DNA of 64,000 bases from CAZRGV01 sp964599655 (GCA_964599655.1 CAZRGV010000014.1:5173-69172), one strand, 5' to 3'. Shown: positions 51,360 through 61,511, counted from the first letter of the stretch. The notes: a model not told the origin generated them from the letters alone. A program made the numbers and translations.

Positions 51360-53120
51360 TCATTTCGCGGAGAGTCGGAGATAGTCCAGCCCCACGAGAT
51401 ACGCCTTGACGGCCGATGCATTGGCCCCTTGGAGCGTCAACGTGAGCTGGTGCTTCCCGGCGGCGAGGTTCCTGGTGCCGAGAACGATCTCGCCCGTGGC
51501 GATGACTTCCGGGTAATGGTAGAGGTCGAGGGGCTCACCCAGCGGCTCGCCGTCGAGAGCGAACTGAACGATCCCGAAGTCCCGGGCGCGGGTCAGGGCG
51601 AGCGCAACGTCGAAGGACCCCTGAGTCGGCGCGTCGAACTCCAGTTCCAGACGGTCGCCGGGCTTCGCTCCGATCCAGAGGAGCTGCTGCCCGCCGCTCC
51701 AGCGCCCGCTCTGGAAGCCGGTCATGTTCTGCGGCGTGGCCTTGCCCGACGAGGCAGAGAGCACGGTCAGCGCCTCCGCTTCCAGGGCCCCATCCACACG
51801 ACCCGTCTTCGGATCGATCGGGGCCTGAAGGCCGCGCGCTTCGGGTTTCGCGGGGGCCTGATACACCTTGGGCTGTGCGGAACGCCAACGGGATTCATCG
51901 ACCATTTCTCGGTGTTGCATCAACACATGAGCGCCCTTCATGCCGCCCGACGCCAGGTCGAGCAGGCCGTCGCCGTTGATGTCGTACGCGACGAGCTGGC
52001 GCCCGATGCCGGACTCGCCATCCGCCTTGTACGGGACCCAGTCCACGCCCTCGGGGCCGCGGGTCAGGCGGAACCAGTACACGACGGCGCCGGCATCCCA
52101 CATCGGGCTCTGCTTGTGATGCGAGTAGTAGGTCTTGCCCGTTACGATGTCCTTGAGCCCGTCGCCGTCGATATCCGCGAGGATCACGGAGTGCGGCTCG
52201 CTGAACACGAGCCCGTAGCGATTCTGCGCGGGCTGGTCGCCCATGATGAGGTGCGGACGGAAGGAGATCGCCTCGCCGTCTCGTATCTGTTCATACCAGG
52301 CGAGGCCGAAATCATGCGCCGCGAGGCTCGTGATCACGTCGTTGTCGCCGTCACCATCGACGTCGTACGCATGAATGTCCGCGCCACCAATGGGAGCGAA
52401 CGCAACGGGGTGGAAGGCCCATTTCTTGGAGTCGTCCAGGGATTCCGGCTGCTGGAACCAGCCGTCTTTCTGAAGCACATCGAGGCGTCCGTCGCCGTCC
52501 ACGTCACCCACGCCCAGGCCGTGTCCGAAGGGGATGGGCGCCACCTTCTCCGAGATCGCGTGGAAGGTCCACGACTCGAACGGATGCTCCGGGTCGAAGG
52601 TCGCGTAGCCGAAGTATCCATCGTTTGTGCAAACGAGTTCTGGTCTCGCGTCGCCAACGAGATTCGTGAAGTGCGGCGACTCGTTGCAAACCGCGTTGAG
52701 CACCTGATGCTTCGTCCAGTGTTTCTGGAATCCCTCCGAATGGGGATTCTCATACACATAAGCCGGCGTTCCCGGAAAACCGGCGGTCAGCACGTCGTTC
52801 CAGCCGTCGCCGTTGACGTCGAAGATCCAGGCGAAGAAGTGGTCCGCGTACCCTTCCTTGTTCTGGGGCTTGGGCGTGTAGATCTCGTGCCTCTGCCGGA
52901 AATCGGGCCCCTCGAACCAGTAGGGCCCGTACACGACGTCGGCTTTCCCGTCGCGATTCAGGTCGCCGACCCCGATCCCCTCGGAATAGTACACGTCGGT
53001 CAGCTCGTGACGCTCGAACGCGTGGATGACGAAATCGGCGGCCCAGGAGGTACTCACGGAGCCGGCGATGGCAAGGGCGGCCATCGGCGAGGACTCGCCA
53101 CGAAGCGCGAGGAAGATCAT
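51360..53120 (-). CDS. Exported FG-GAP/VCBS-repeat protein
   Basis: A 586-residue secreted beta-propeller. Residues 1-28 (MAALAIAGSVSTSWA) are a signal peptide. Calcium-type repeat loops recur: GDLNRDGKADVVYG, DVNGDGWNDVLTAG, GDVDGDGRLDVLQK, DVDGDGDNDVITSL, DIDGDGLKDIVTG and DINGDGLLDLASG. The last about 130 residues (QLLWIGAKPGDRLELEFDAP and on) look like a carbohydrate-binding or F5/8-type module. It is last in the minus-strand operon after DUF1592, DUF1552 and esterase genes, 74 bases after the esterase. A binding or scaffold role outside the cell is expected. Confidence 0.9.
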   Translation of the reverse strand: MIFLALRGESSPMAALAIAGSVSTSWAADFVIHAFERHELTDVYYSEGIGVGDLNRDGKADVVYGPYWFEGPDFRQRHEIYTPKPQNKEGYADHFFAWIFDVNGDGWNDVLTAGFPGTPAYVYENPHSEGFQKHWTKHQVLNAVCNESPHFTNLVGDARPELVCTNDGYFGYATFDPEHPFESWTFHAISEKVAPIPFGHGLGVGDVDGDGRLDVLQKDGWFQQPESLDDSKKWAFHPVAFAPIGGADIHAYDVDGDGDNDVITSLAAHDFGLAWYEQIRDGEAISFRPHLIMGDQPAQNRYGLVFSEPHSVILADIDGDGLKDIVTGKTYYSHHKQSPMWDAGAVVYWFRLTRGPEGVDWVPYKADGESGIGRQLVAYDINGDGLLDLASGGMKGAHVLMQHREMVDESRWRSAQPKVYQAPAKPEARGLQAPIDPKTGRVDGALEAEALTVLSASSGKATPQNMTGFQSGRWSGGQQLLWIGAKPGDRLELEFDAPTQGSFDVALALTRARDFGIVQFALDGEPLGEPLDLYHYPEVIATGEIVLGTRNLAAGKHQLTLTLQGANASAVKAYLVGLDYLRLSAK

Positions 53121-53194
53121 CGCTCACAATGAGACTCCAGTGCCAATCAGGGTGGGCTTGTCGGGGAGTGGAGTTCGAGTCGACGGTGGTCCGC

Positions 53195-54058
53195 CTATTG
53201 CGGTGGACTGAGGATGCCGTTGTCGGCCATCCAATCCGCCAGGCGCTGCGGCCAGTCTTTCAACGTCTTCAGTTTTGATCGGTTGCCCATGTTAAATCCA
53301 TGGCCGCCCTTCGCGAAGATGTGAGCCTCCACGGGGACCCCGGCGTCCCGGTACTTCTGGAAAAGGCTGGCGATCGTCCGGCCCGCCCCTCGGTCGTCGT
53401 TCGCGACCAGGAGAAACGCGGGTGGGGAGTCCTTCGGAAGGACATCCGGAATGCCGAGCGGGCCCGGATAGATCATGATCTGGAAGTCGGGACGACTGCT
53501 GACGCGGTCGATCGGGTCGTCCGCGTTCGGGTCGCCATCGCCCGGCGTGTAGGCCACCATCGAGGCGACCTCGCCTCCAGCGGAAAAGCCCATGATCCCG
53601 ATCCGGTCCGGGTCGATGCCCCATTCTTTCGCCCGGCTCCGCACCAGCCGCATGGCGCGCAAGCCATCTTCGCGGGCGTGCTTCTCGATCGAGTAGGGCG
53701 AGCCCTCTTCCCGGCCGAGCCGGTACTTCAAGGCGAAGGCGGCGACGCCGATGCTGTTCAGGAAACGGGCGGCCTCGACCCCTTCCGCGTTGAAGACGAG
53801 CAGGCGATGGCCGCCGCCTGGGCAGATCACCACGGCGGCGCCGGTGGCCTTCTCCTTCGGCGGAAGGAAAACCGTGACCGAAGGGTTATGGATGTTGCGG
53901 ATCCAGTAATCCTTGGCCAGCGGTGCCTCGTCGCGACGCGACTCAAATCCGGGCGCTCCGTTCGGCCAGAGAGGGATCTCGAGCGGCTCCCCCGCGAACG
54001 AGACGGCCGCCGGCCAGAGGAAGAGCGCGGCGAGAAGAGTTCTTGCGGAAAACGTCAT
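53195..54058 (-). CDS. Exported alpha/beta-hydrolase (BD-FAE / acetyl-esterase-like)
   Basis: A 287-residue secreted hydrolase. LLAALFLWPAAVSFAG is the signal peptide. CPGGGH (79-84) is the oxyanion motif, GFSAGG holds the nucleophile Ser159, ANDDRGAG is the Asp region and AKGGHGFNMG supplies the catalytic His, so the triad is complete. LEIPLWPNGAPG at the N-terminus is typical of planctomycete acetylxylan-esterase-like and BD-FAE proteins. It would deacylate polysaccharides or other esters. It lies 24 bases after the DUF1552 gene. Confidence 0.9.
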   Translation of the reverse strand: MTFSARTLLAALFLWPAAVSFAGEPLEIPLWPNGAPGFESRRDEAPLAKDYWIRNIHNPSVTVFLPPKEKATGAAVVICPGGGHRLLVFNAEGVEAARFLNSIGVAAFALKYRLGREEGSPYSIEKHAREDGLRAMRLVRSRAKEWGIDPDRIGIMGFSAGGEVASMVAYTPGDGDPNADDPIDRVSSRPDFQIMIYPGPLGIPDVLPKDSPPAFLLVANDDRGAGRTIASLFQKYRDAGVPVEAHIFAKGGHGFNMGNRSKLKTLKDWPQRLADWMADNGILSPPQ

Positions 54059-54082
54059 GGTCTCCAGGCCGAGGGCCCCTCG

Positions 54083-55492
54083 TTAGATGTTGCCGAGACG
54101 CCCCGTGGAGTCGCCGAAGCGTTCCAACCCCAGGACCCCCAGTCGATCCGCCATCGCGAGGAAGAGGTTCGTCATCGGCACCGAGCCGTGCTTGACGAAC
54201 CGTCCAGGCGTCAGCGAACCGCCTCCCGCGCCCGCGAGGAGGACCGGGAGGTTGTCGTGCGTGTGCCGATTGGCGTCGGCGTTGCCACTGCCGTAAACGA
54301 TCATCGAGTTGTGAAGGAGCGAGTTGCCGTCGACGTCCTTGGTCGCCTGGAGCTTTTCGAGGAACCTCGCGAATTGCCGGACGTACCAGAGGTCGATGTC
54401 CGCGACCTTTTCGATCCACTCGGCATTGTTCCGGTGGTGGGTCAGGTCGTGATGGCCTTCGAAGATTCCGATCTGTTCGAACGAACGGTTGCTACCGTCG
54501 TGGGCCAGCAGCAGCGTCGCGATGCGCGTCGAGTCGGTCTGGAACGCCAGGACCAGCATGTCGTACATCAACTGGACGTATTCCGTGTAGTCGGAGGGGA
54601 CACCGAGCGGCGTCTCGACGTCCGGGTCCGCGACGTCACGGAACTGTTCGGATTTCGTGATGCGTTCCTCGATCTCTCGAACGCCGGTCAGATACTGGTC
54701 GAGCTTGCCTCGATCTTCCGGGTTAAGCCGGCGTTGCATCGAGCGGGCATCCTCGAGCACGAAGTCGAGGACCGACCGCTGCTCCTGCCGGCGACGTTCG
54801 AGGCTTGCTCTCCGTTCGCCGGGGGCCCCGCTGCCGAAAAGGCGTTCAAAGACGAGGCGGGGGTTGCCCTCGGGCGTCATCGGCGTCGTGGCGGAGCTCC
54901 ACGAGATGTTGTACTGATAGGCGCAGGAGTAGCCGGAATCACAGGCGCCCGACCTCCGGGCCGACTCGCAGGCCAGTTCTAGCGAGGGGAAACGGGTGAG
55001 GTGGCCAACCTGATTGGCCATGATCTGGTCGATGGAGATGCCCGCGCGGATATCCGTGGCGCTTTTCCTCAGGCGAACTCCTGTCAGGAAGGTTCCGTTG
55101 CCTCGCGCATGGTCGCCCGCGCCGTCAGGACCGCCTTCGGCCGTCTTGTGATCCAGACCACTGACGATCTGGACCAGGCTCCGGCACGATTCCAGAGGCT
55201 GAAGCGTTCGGCTGAGCGAAAAATCGGCCCCTTCGCCGCCCTTCGGCCACCACGACGCCGGAATGGCCCCGTTCGGGAAGTAAACGAACGCCGCGCGGAG
55301 CGGTGCGCCGGTGGCCGTCGACGCCAGGTTGCTGGCGGCTGGTGCCTGAGCCGCGAACAGCCGGGTCGTGCCCAGGGATTGCAACGCGGGGAGAGCCACG
55401 CAGGCGCCAAGGCCTCGCAGGAAATGACGCCGGCTCAGGCCGATTCGTTGCCGGGTTGCATTCCGCGTATCCTGATAAGATTCTGATCTCAT
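54083..55492 (-). CDS. DUF1552-domain exported protein
   Basis: A 469-residue protein of the planctomycete DUF1552 family. IGLSRRHFLRGLGACVALPAL (18-38) is a twin-arginine-type signal. LRAAFVYFPNGAIPASWWP, LVQIVSGLDHK, GDHARGNGTFLTGVR and GSGNADANRHTHDNLPVLLAGAGGG are conserved family segments, including His-rich ones that resemble alkaline-phosphatase-fold metal ligands. DUF1552 genes nearly always follow DUF1592 genes, as here (55-base gap). The function is unproven; a secreted partner of the cytochrome is assumed. ATG 55492 is chosen because it heads the signal. Confidence 0.93.
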   Translation of the reverse strand: MRSESYQDTRNATRQRIGLSRRHFLRGLGACVALPALQSLGTTRLFAAQAPAASNLASTATGAPLRAAFVYFPNGAIPASWWPKGGEGADFSLSRTLQPLESCRSLVQIVSGLDHKTAEGGPDGAGDHARGNGTFLTGVRLRKSATDIRAGISIDQIMANQVGHLTRFPSLELACESARRSGACDSGYSCAYQYNISWSSATTPMTPEGNPRLVFERLFGSGAPGERRASLERRRQEQRSVLDFVLEDARSMQRRLNPEDRGKLDQYLTGVREIEERITKSEQFRDVADPDVETPLGVPSDYTEYVQLMYDMLVLAFQTDSTRIATLLLAHDGSNRSFEQIGIFEGHHDLTHHRNNAEWIEKVADIDLWYVRQFARFLEKLQATKDVDGNSLLHNSMIVYGSGNADANRHTHDNLPVLLAGAGGGSLTPGRFVKHGSVPMTNLFLAMADRLGVLGLERFGDSTGRLGNI

Positions 55493-55547
55493 GGCATGCT
55501 CCCCATGGGGCGGGTTGGACAAACTCCCGAAGGGCGTGAAGGTCCGA

Positions 55548-58109
55548 TCAGTTCCGCGAGGTTTCGACGGTGGTTCGCTGGCGTCTCTGGAAGGGCGCGG
55601 ACTCGATGACTCCCATGAGCAAGGCCGACGCGTGCCCCTCCGCCGTTTCGATCCGATCCACCAGCTCATCCACGACGTGCACGTCGCGGTGGTCGAGACC
55701 GCGACCAAGCGCGTAAGTGAGCAGCTTTTCGCTCAGACAGCGATAAAAATCGCGGCGACGCTCGTTCGCCAGGATTTGCTTCAGCTCCCGAACACTGCGG
55801 AACTCCTCGCCGGTGATCAGTTTCCCGGTCGCGTCGATCTCCTGCCCTCGTTCCTGATCGCGCCAGCGTCCAAGCGCGTTGAAATGCTCAAACGCCAGCC
55901 CGAGCGGGTCCATGCGATTGTGGCAGGAGTTGCAGAGCGGCTCGCTTCGGTGGAGTGCCAGGGTCTCCCGCAGAGTCGGAGTCCGTCCGTTGAGCTTCTT
56001 GCCAGCCTCTTCCAGGGGAGGGATGTCGGGAGGCGGCGGAGGCGGGGGAGTGCCCAGGATATTGTCCAAAATGAAGAGGCCGCGCTTCACCGGCGAGGTG
56101 CGATCGGGGTTCGAGGTCACCGTCAGCAAGGTTCCCTGGGTCAGGATACCGCCTCTCGGGCTATCCGGCGGCAGGTCGACCTTGCGCATTTCATTCCCTT
56201 TGACCCCCTCGATGCCGTAATACTTGGCTAACGGCTCGTTCAGGAACGTATAGTCGCAGTCGAGAAGCTCCACGAGGCTTCGGTCTTGCCGCACGATGTA
56301 CTCGAAGAGCATCTCGGTCTCGCGCCGCATCGATCGGCGAAGCTCGCCGGTCAGCTCGAACTGGCGGAAGCGGTCGAAGCCCCGGAAGAACGCGGCGCGG
56401 GCCGCACTCAACTCCTTCTTCTCTTCATCGGTCAGGCTCTCCGGGGGCTTTCGGGCCAGTTCCCGAAATCGTGCCCGCCGCGTCTCGGCCTCGGGGTCGG
56501 GCGGCTCGTCGCGAGAGATCACGGCGAACGAGTTGATGATCACCGACTCGACGTCTCTCGCCTGGAGCCATTGCCCCACGAAATGCCGCATGAACTGCTC
56601 CGACTTCGGGTCGGCGAGCATCCGACGCGCCTGGGCTGACAGGTTCTCACGAAGCGTGTGCGTTTCCGCCAGACGGAACAGTTCGTCATCCGGCATGGTC
56701 GACCAGAGGAAATACGACAGGCGAGAGGCGAGAGCATATTCATCGACAAGTGGATACCGTTCCGAGCGAGACGGCTCGACCCCCTCTTCACGGAACAGGA
56801 ATCGGGGGGACGCCAGCACGGCCGTCATCGCCTGGGCGATGCCCGCCTCGAACGTCTGGCCTTGCTGGGAGGAAACACGCTCTGCCAGCGCGACGAGGCG
56901 GTCCACGGTCGCGTTGTCCACGGGACGGCGGAAGGCCCGATTCGCGAACCGACCCAGCAGTTCTCGAGCGTAATCGCGCCTCGCCTCGACGCTCTCGGGC
57001 ACGGGTTTCGGGAAGAATCGCTCGTAATTCGCCGGCCGGACCCAGAAACGTTCGTCCATCGGCCCGCGAATGGTCACCGATTGAAGTCGGATGGCGAGAG
57101 AACGGACCTGCTTCTCGTTGGGCGTGAGCGGCTCGACCTCGATCGCCAGTTCATGGTCGCCCGCCTTCCAGTCCAGGTCGAACTCGTGGTGGAAGGCTCG
57201 TCCCTCCTGGCGGCTGAATTCTTCCCGCAAGAGTTCCTGGCCGTCGGCCTTGAAGAGGAGGCGGCACTTGTTGTAGTCGTTCATCCCATCGACGTATCGT
57301 TCTGTGGCCGACAGATCGAGGATCAGCGCGTAACGGCCATCGTGCTCGACACGGACCTTGTGACTGACCGACGCCGGCTCGTAGTACGACAGCGACAGGG
57401 ACCGATCGTTGCGTGTCCGGCCTCGGGACTCCGACTCCGAGGGCCGAAAGCGCCGGCCCTCGATGGTCTTCTCGGGGGCGACGCCCGAGACGGTCGGCAC
57501 GGCCTGAGCGATGATCGTCCGAGCCGCGGCGAGATACTTCTCGAGCAGCAATGGTGAGATCGTGAGGACGTCTCCGATATTGTCGAATCCATGCCCCGTG
57601 TCGTCGGGGGGGAATTCGGCGCCTGTGTCGAAATCCACGCCCATCAGGTCACGGATGGTGTTGCGGTATTCGATGCGGTTGAGCCGGCGAACCGTGACGT
57701 GGCCTGGGTCAGGTTGTTTTGGGTCGATTCCGAAGGCCTCGAACTTGATCCAATCCGCCAGAAAGCGCTGCTCCTGCTCGGACGGCCTCGGCTTCCCGGC
57801 GGGCGGCATGAGTTCGGCTCGGACGTTCTTGAGGACGGACCACCAGAGCTTGGGATCACGCAGTCGGACTTCGTCCGACTCCAGAGCTTCAAGGTCCAGC
57901 CCGCCTTTTTTCGCCCCGTAACCGTGACAACCGTAGCAATAATTTTCCAGGATGGGCTGGATGCGTTCCTCGAAGTGCGCCGAAACCGAGTCCGCGGCCC
58001 ACAACCGGTCGGACGCGGCCAAAAGGATCGTGACGAGGATAGCCATCCAGGCGAACGGCGGAGGAACGGAGCTTAACCTGCCTGGTCGAAGCGACGGTCG
58101 ACTGGCCAT
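55548..58109 (-). CDS. DUF1592-family exported cytochrome-like protein
   Basis: An 853-residue secreted protein. FAWMAILVTILLAASDRLWA is the signal. The PSCyt1 heme motif CYGCH lies about residue 69. Domains in order are PSCyt1, DUF1587 (RRLNRIEYRNTIRDLMGVDFD), DUF1595, DUF1592, DUF1588 (RGGILTQGTLLTVTSNPDRTSPVKRG) and DUF1585 (LLTYALGRGLDHRD). A second cysteine motif CNSCH (SEPLCNSCHNRMDPLG) lies before DUF1585. Two plausible starts exist: 58109, preceded by GAGG, and 58142, preceded by GGAGGGCGG. It is first in the operon with DUF1552, esterase and VCBS genes. It is a family with no experimentally known activity; redox or polysaccharide degradation is assumed. Confidence 0.93.
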   Translation of the reverse strand: MASRPSLRPGRLSSVPPPFAWMAILVTILLAASDRLWAADSVSAHFEERIQPILENYCYGCHGYGAKKGGLDLEALESDEVRLRDPKLWWSVLKNVRAELMPPAGKPRPSEQEQRFLADWIKFEAFGIDPKQPDPGHVTVRRLNRIEYRNTIRDLMGVDFDTGAEFPPDDTGHGFDNIGDVLTISPLLLEKYLAAARTIIAQAVPTVSGVAPEKTIEGRRFRPSESESRGRTRNDRSLSLSYYEPASVSHKVRVEHDGRYALILDLSATERYVDGMNDYNKCRLLFKADGQELLREEFSRQEGRAFHHEFDLDWKAGDHELAIEVEPLTPNEKQVRSLAIRLQSVTIRGPMDERFWVRPANYERFFPKPVPESVEARRDYARELLGRFANRAFRRPVDNATVDRLVALAERVSSQQGQTFEAGIAQAMTAVLASPRFLFREEGVEPSRSERYPLVDEYALASRLSYFLWSTMPDDELFRLAETHTLRENLSAQARRMLADPKSEQFMRHFVGQWLQARDVESVIINSFAVISRDEPPDPEAETRRARFRELARKPPESLTDEEKKELSAARAAFFRGFDRFRQFELTGELRRSMRRETEMLFEYIVRQDRSLVELLDCDYTFLNEPLAKYYGIEGVKGNEMRKVDLPPDSPRGGILTQGTLLTVTSNPDRTSPVKRGLFILDNILGTPPPPPPPDIPPLEEAGKKLNGRTPTLRETLALHRSEPLCNSCHNRMDPLGLAFEHFNALGRWRDQERGQEIDATGKLITGEEFRSVRELKQILANERRRDFYRCLSEKLLTYALGRGLDHRDVHVVDELVDRIETAEGHASALLMGVIESAPFQRRQRTTVETSRN

Positions 58110-58142
58110 CTCGGACCTCGATACCAAGAAGAACGCATCCAT

Positions 58143-58887
58143 GACGGAAACCGCCCTCCCGCGGGACCGTATGGCTTGGCGATCGTGTAAAGCGTAACCG
58201 AGCGGGGGGGAGAATGCGCCTGTTTTTCCAGGGAGAGTCCGATCCGGGGCGACTCGAGGGCCTTGGTTCAGTTCGATCCTGGGAGTCGGATCGGATACGG
58301 ACCATGAGCCTCCGGGTCTGGCACGCCTCCTCAAAATAGGCGACAGTCGAGGCACCGTCGGCCCTGGAAACCGCAGTGAACTCCCCAATCGTCCCTATCC
58401 GCGATCATCCGGCTCCGCCCTTGATTCCGCGCGTCCTGGAGACCCTACAAGGGATTCGCTGAGAGTTCGACCCTCCTCTCGACGAACTCGGCGATGGACG
58501 CCTTCAGGATGCTTCCCAACAGGAGGACTCCGGAGTTACAATGAGGTTGTGCGACCCACCGCCGTCGAGGCAAGACGTCTCTCACGCCGTTGAGCCGATC
58601 GATCTCAGGAGGAGAGCCAGAATGGTTCGTACTCCATCGGTTGGAGCACGAGTCTGCCGGTTGCGCCCTCGAATCGTCGAACCCACCAACGCGGACGCCA
58701 TTCCAACCTCAAGCCCAAGCGATCGCACGGCTCGTTCGAACTCGCCTGTTCCGAGAACCAGACAACAATAAATGTCGCACTGTCAACGGCATTGATGAAG
58801 GACGGGGATTCCCGCCAATCTGAAATCCGTGGCAAGATCGAGCCGGAGTCGCCCTGAGAGCACCGTCGAACCTGATCGAGGTGGCAC
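58143..58887. other. About 745 bases without a supported gene
   Basis: Divergent region between the DUF1592 gene (minus) and the DUF1549/DUF1553 gene (plus). Frames of about 75 codons are open on both strands at 58590-58835 but have no signal, domain or ribosome-binding site. The region must contain the promoters of both operons; none was convincingly located. Confidence 0.5.
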
Positions 58888-61452
58888 GTGGAAAGAAGAG
58901 CCAGATCGTCGCTTCTGACGTCCCTCGCGCTGTTGGCGTTGCTTCAAGCGGCCGCAGCGCAGGAGGCCAACGTCAGGCCCGAGAATTCAACGCCTCCGAA
59001 GGTGAACGTTGAGTTTGACCGGCACATCAAGTCGATCCTTCAGGATCATTGCCTGAAGTGTCATGGGCGGGGCAAGTACAAGGGTGGCCTGTCGCTCGAG
59101 ACCCGGGACGCGATCCTGAAAGGAGGCGAGGAAGGGCCGGCGGTGGTCCTGGGCAACAGCGACGAGAGCCTCTTGATCGATCTGGTGTCGGGATTCGACC
59201 CGGTTCGTCGGATGCCGGAGAAGGGCGACCCGCTGACCAAGGAGCAGGTTGGACTTCTCAGGGCCTGGATCGACCAGGGAATGCCATGGCCCGAGGGCTT
59301 CAGCTTCGGATTCCGGCGGGCCTCGCTCGCCCCTCGAACGCCCGAGATTCCCGCGGCTCCGGCGGGCTTGGACCTCGCCAACCCGATCGACCGCTTCCTC
59401 GCCCAGTACTTCGCCGTGAATCAAGTTCCAGCCGACGTGGCCCCCGTCTCGGACCGGATCTTCGCCCGACGGGTCTACCTGGACCTGACCGGCTTGATCC
59501 CCAGCCCCGAGCGGCTCGCCGAGTTCGAGGCCGATCGCGACCCGGAAAAGCGGTCCAGGCTGGTCCGATCATTGCTCGACGACCGCCGAGCCTACGCCGA
59601 CCACTGGCTGACCTTCTGGAACGACTTGCTTCGCAACGCCTACCGAGGCACAGGCTTCATCGACGACGGCCGCAAGTCGATCACGGGATGGCTCTATCAA
59701 TCCCTGTATGAGAACAAGCCCTACGACCAGATGGTTCATGAGCTGATCAGCCCGGTTCCGGGGTCCGAAGGGTTCACCAAGGGGATCGTTTGGCGAGGTG
59801 TGGTCAACGCCAGCCAGGCACCGCCGGTTCAGGCGGCCCAGAACGTCTCGCAGATCTTCCTGGGAACCAACCTGAAGTGCGCGAGCTGCCATGACAGCTT
59901 CGTCAACTACTGGAAGCTCAAGGATGCCTATGCGTTGGCCAGCGTCTTCTCGGAGAAGCCGCTGGAGATCCACCGCTGCGACAAGCCGACCGGCGAGACT
60001 TCGGGCGTCGGCTTCATCTATCCGGAGCTCGGCTCGATCGACGCCGACGCCCCGAAAGCCAGGCGGATGGAACAACTGGCCGACATCCTGGTGAAGCCCG
60101 AGAACGGCCGCTTCGCCCGGACGATCGTCAACCGCCTCTGGGCCCAAGTCATGGGGCGTGGCCTGGTCGAGCCTCTGGATGACATGGACCAGGCACCTTG
60201 GAACCAGGACCTGCTCGACTGGCTGGCGAGCGACCTCGTCGCTCATGGGTACGACCTGAAGCATACGCTGACCTTGATCTGTACCTCAAAGGCCTATCAA
60301 CGGCCGTCGACCGGGGTTCCCGACCCGTCGACGCAAGGAGCCTTTGTCTTTCGAGGACCGATGGTCAAGCGAATGACCGCCGAACAGTTCCTCGACGCCG
60401 TTTCGACGCTGACGGGCGTCTGGTCGCAGGCCACGGGCACGATGCTCAAGATGGACGGCCGGGGGCAGGGGGGGCAGGTCGCCGCGGTACGGGCCGCCAT
60501 CGCGGCCGCCGAAAAGGAGCAGACCGCCGGCGGATCGCCCGACGCCCCCAAGGCCAAGGCCCGATGGATCTGGAGCCACGCCGACGCCGAGAAGGACCCC
60601 GGCGGACGCATCCTCCTTCGCAAGGTTATTCCGCTCGAGGTCGTACCGGAACGGGCGTTGGTGGTGGCGACCTGTGACAACGAGATGGTCCTTCATATCA
60701 ACGGTCATCAGGTCGCCCAGAGCAAGGAGTGGAGCCAGCCGATCGCCGTGGACGTCACCCAGTGGCTGGTGCCCGGCGAGAACCTGATCGCGGTCGAGGC
60801 CATCAACTGGCCCGATCGCGAGCACAACCGAGGTGTTTCGGCCGAGAGCCCGAATCCCGCCGCCTTCATCGCCTGGATCGGCGGGTTCGATCAGGGCCAG
60901 CAGGCCTGGGGCTTCGGCTCCGACGAAACCTGGCTCTGGAGCAAGGACGCTGAAGGGGACTGGACCAGGCTGGCCTTCGAGACCGAAGGCTGGCGGCACG
61001 CCGTCGAACTGCCCCTGGCCGGCCGGCTCTATGGCGCTCGCGTCGACCTCGCGGCCTCGGCGCTTGAGGTCCTCTCCGGCCTGGCGAGTACCGAGTTGCG
61101 GGCCGCCCTGACCTTCGATGACCCGCTCCTGACCGCCTTGGGACGGACCAACCGTGAACAGGTCGTCACCCGGCGCGACTCGGTCGCCACAACCCTTCAA
61201 GCCCTGGAGCTGACCAACGGTTCAACCCTCGACAGCCGACTGGCGCAGGGAGCCGCTCGCTGGGTCGCGTCGAGCAAGGACCAGCCTGAGGCCCTTGTAC
61301 GCCGGCTCTTCCTCGCCGGTCTCGGACGAGACCCGACACCGCAAGAACTCTCCGTGGCGAAGGACCTGGTCGGTTCGCCCGCGACGCCCGAAGGCGTGCA
61401 GGATCTGCTCTGGGTCGTGACCATGTTGCCCGAGTTCCAGTTGATCTATTGA
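58888..61452 (+). CDS. DUF1549/DUF1553 exported cytochrome-like protein
   Basis: An 854-residue secreted protein starting at GTG 58888. LLTSLALLALLQAAAA is the signal. PSCyt1 heme motif CLKCH is at 55-59. DUF1549 runs from about 165 (DRFLAQYFAVNQV, RRVYLDLTGLIPSPERLAEF) to about 350 and contains a second motif CASCH (about 330). DUF1553 (about 390-850; RTIVNRLWAQVMGRGLVEPLDDMD) is interrupted at about 560-710 by an unusual insertion with a jelly-roll, galactose-binding look (LVVATCDNEMVLHINGHQVAQS, YLVPGENLIAVEAINW-like). It is followed by a DUF1501 gene, the usual partner. Known only from sequence; a redox-linked secreted role is assumed. Confidence 0.92.
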   Translation: MERRARSSLLTSLALLALLQAAAAQEANVRPENSTPPKVNVEFDRHIKSILQDHCLKCHGRGKYKGGLSLETRDAILKGGEEGPAVVLGNSDESLLIDLVSGFDPVRRMPEKGDPLTKEQVGLLRAWIDQGMPWPEGFSFGFRRASLAPRTPEIPAAPAGLDLANPIDRFLAQYFAVNQVPADVAPVSDRIFARRVYLDLTGLIPSPERLAEFEADRDPEKRSRLVRSLLDDRRAYADHWLTFWNDLLRNAYRGTGFIDDGRKSITGWLYQSLYENKPYDQMVHELISPVPGSEGFTKGIVWRGVVNASQAPPVQAAQNVSQIFLGTNLKCASCHDSFVNYWKLKDAYALASVFSEKPLEIHRCDKPTGETSGVGFIYPELGSIDADAPKARRMEQLADILVKPENGRFARTIVNRLWAQVMGRGLVEPLDDMDQAPWNQDLLDWLASDLVAHGYDLKHTLTLICTSKAYQRPSTGVPDPSTQGAFVFRGPMVKRMTAEQFLDAVSTLTGVWSQATGTMLKMDGRGQGGQVAAVRAAIAAAEKEQTAGGSPDAPKAKARWIWSHADAEKDPGGRILLRKVIPLEVVPERALVVATCDNEMVLHINGHQVAQSKEWSQPIAVDVTQWLVPGENLIAVEAINWPDREHNRGVSAESPNPAAFIAWIGGFDQGQQAWGFGSDETWLWSKDAEGDWTRLAFETEGWRHAVELPLAGRLYGARVDLAASALEVLSGLASTELRAALTFDDPLLTALGRTNREQVVTRRDSVATTLQALELTNGSTLDSRLAQGAARWVASSKDQPEALVRRLFLAGLGRDPTPQELSVAKDLVGSPATPEGVQDLLWVVTMLPEFQLIY

Positions 61453-61511
61453 TCGGATCGATCACCCTCCCCGCGCGCGGTACGCTCGCGGATCGATCGG
61501 AGGATTCTTGA

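Noticed and set aside
51429..54982. Long plus-strand frames opposite the VCBS, esterase and DUF1552 genes
   Set aside because: All are mirror frames of well-supported minus-strand genes.
58590..58835. Opposing frames of about 75 codons upstream of the DUF1549/DUF1553 gene
   Set aside because: No ribosome-binding site, signal or family; both strands equally open, as expected by chance at this GC content.
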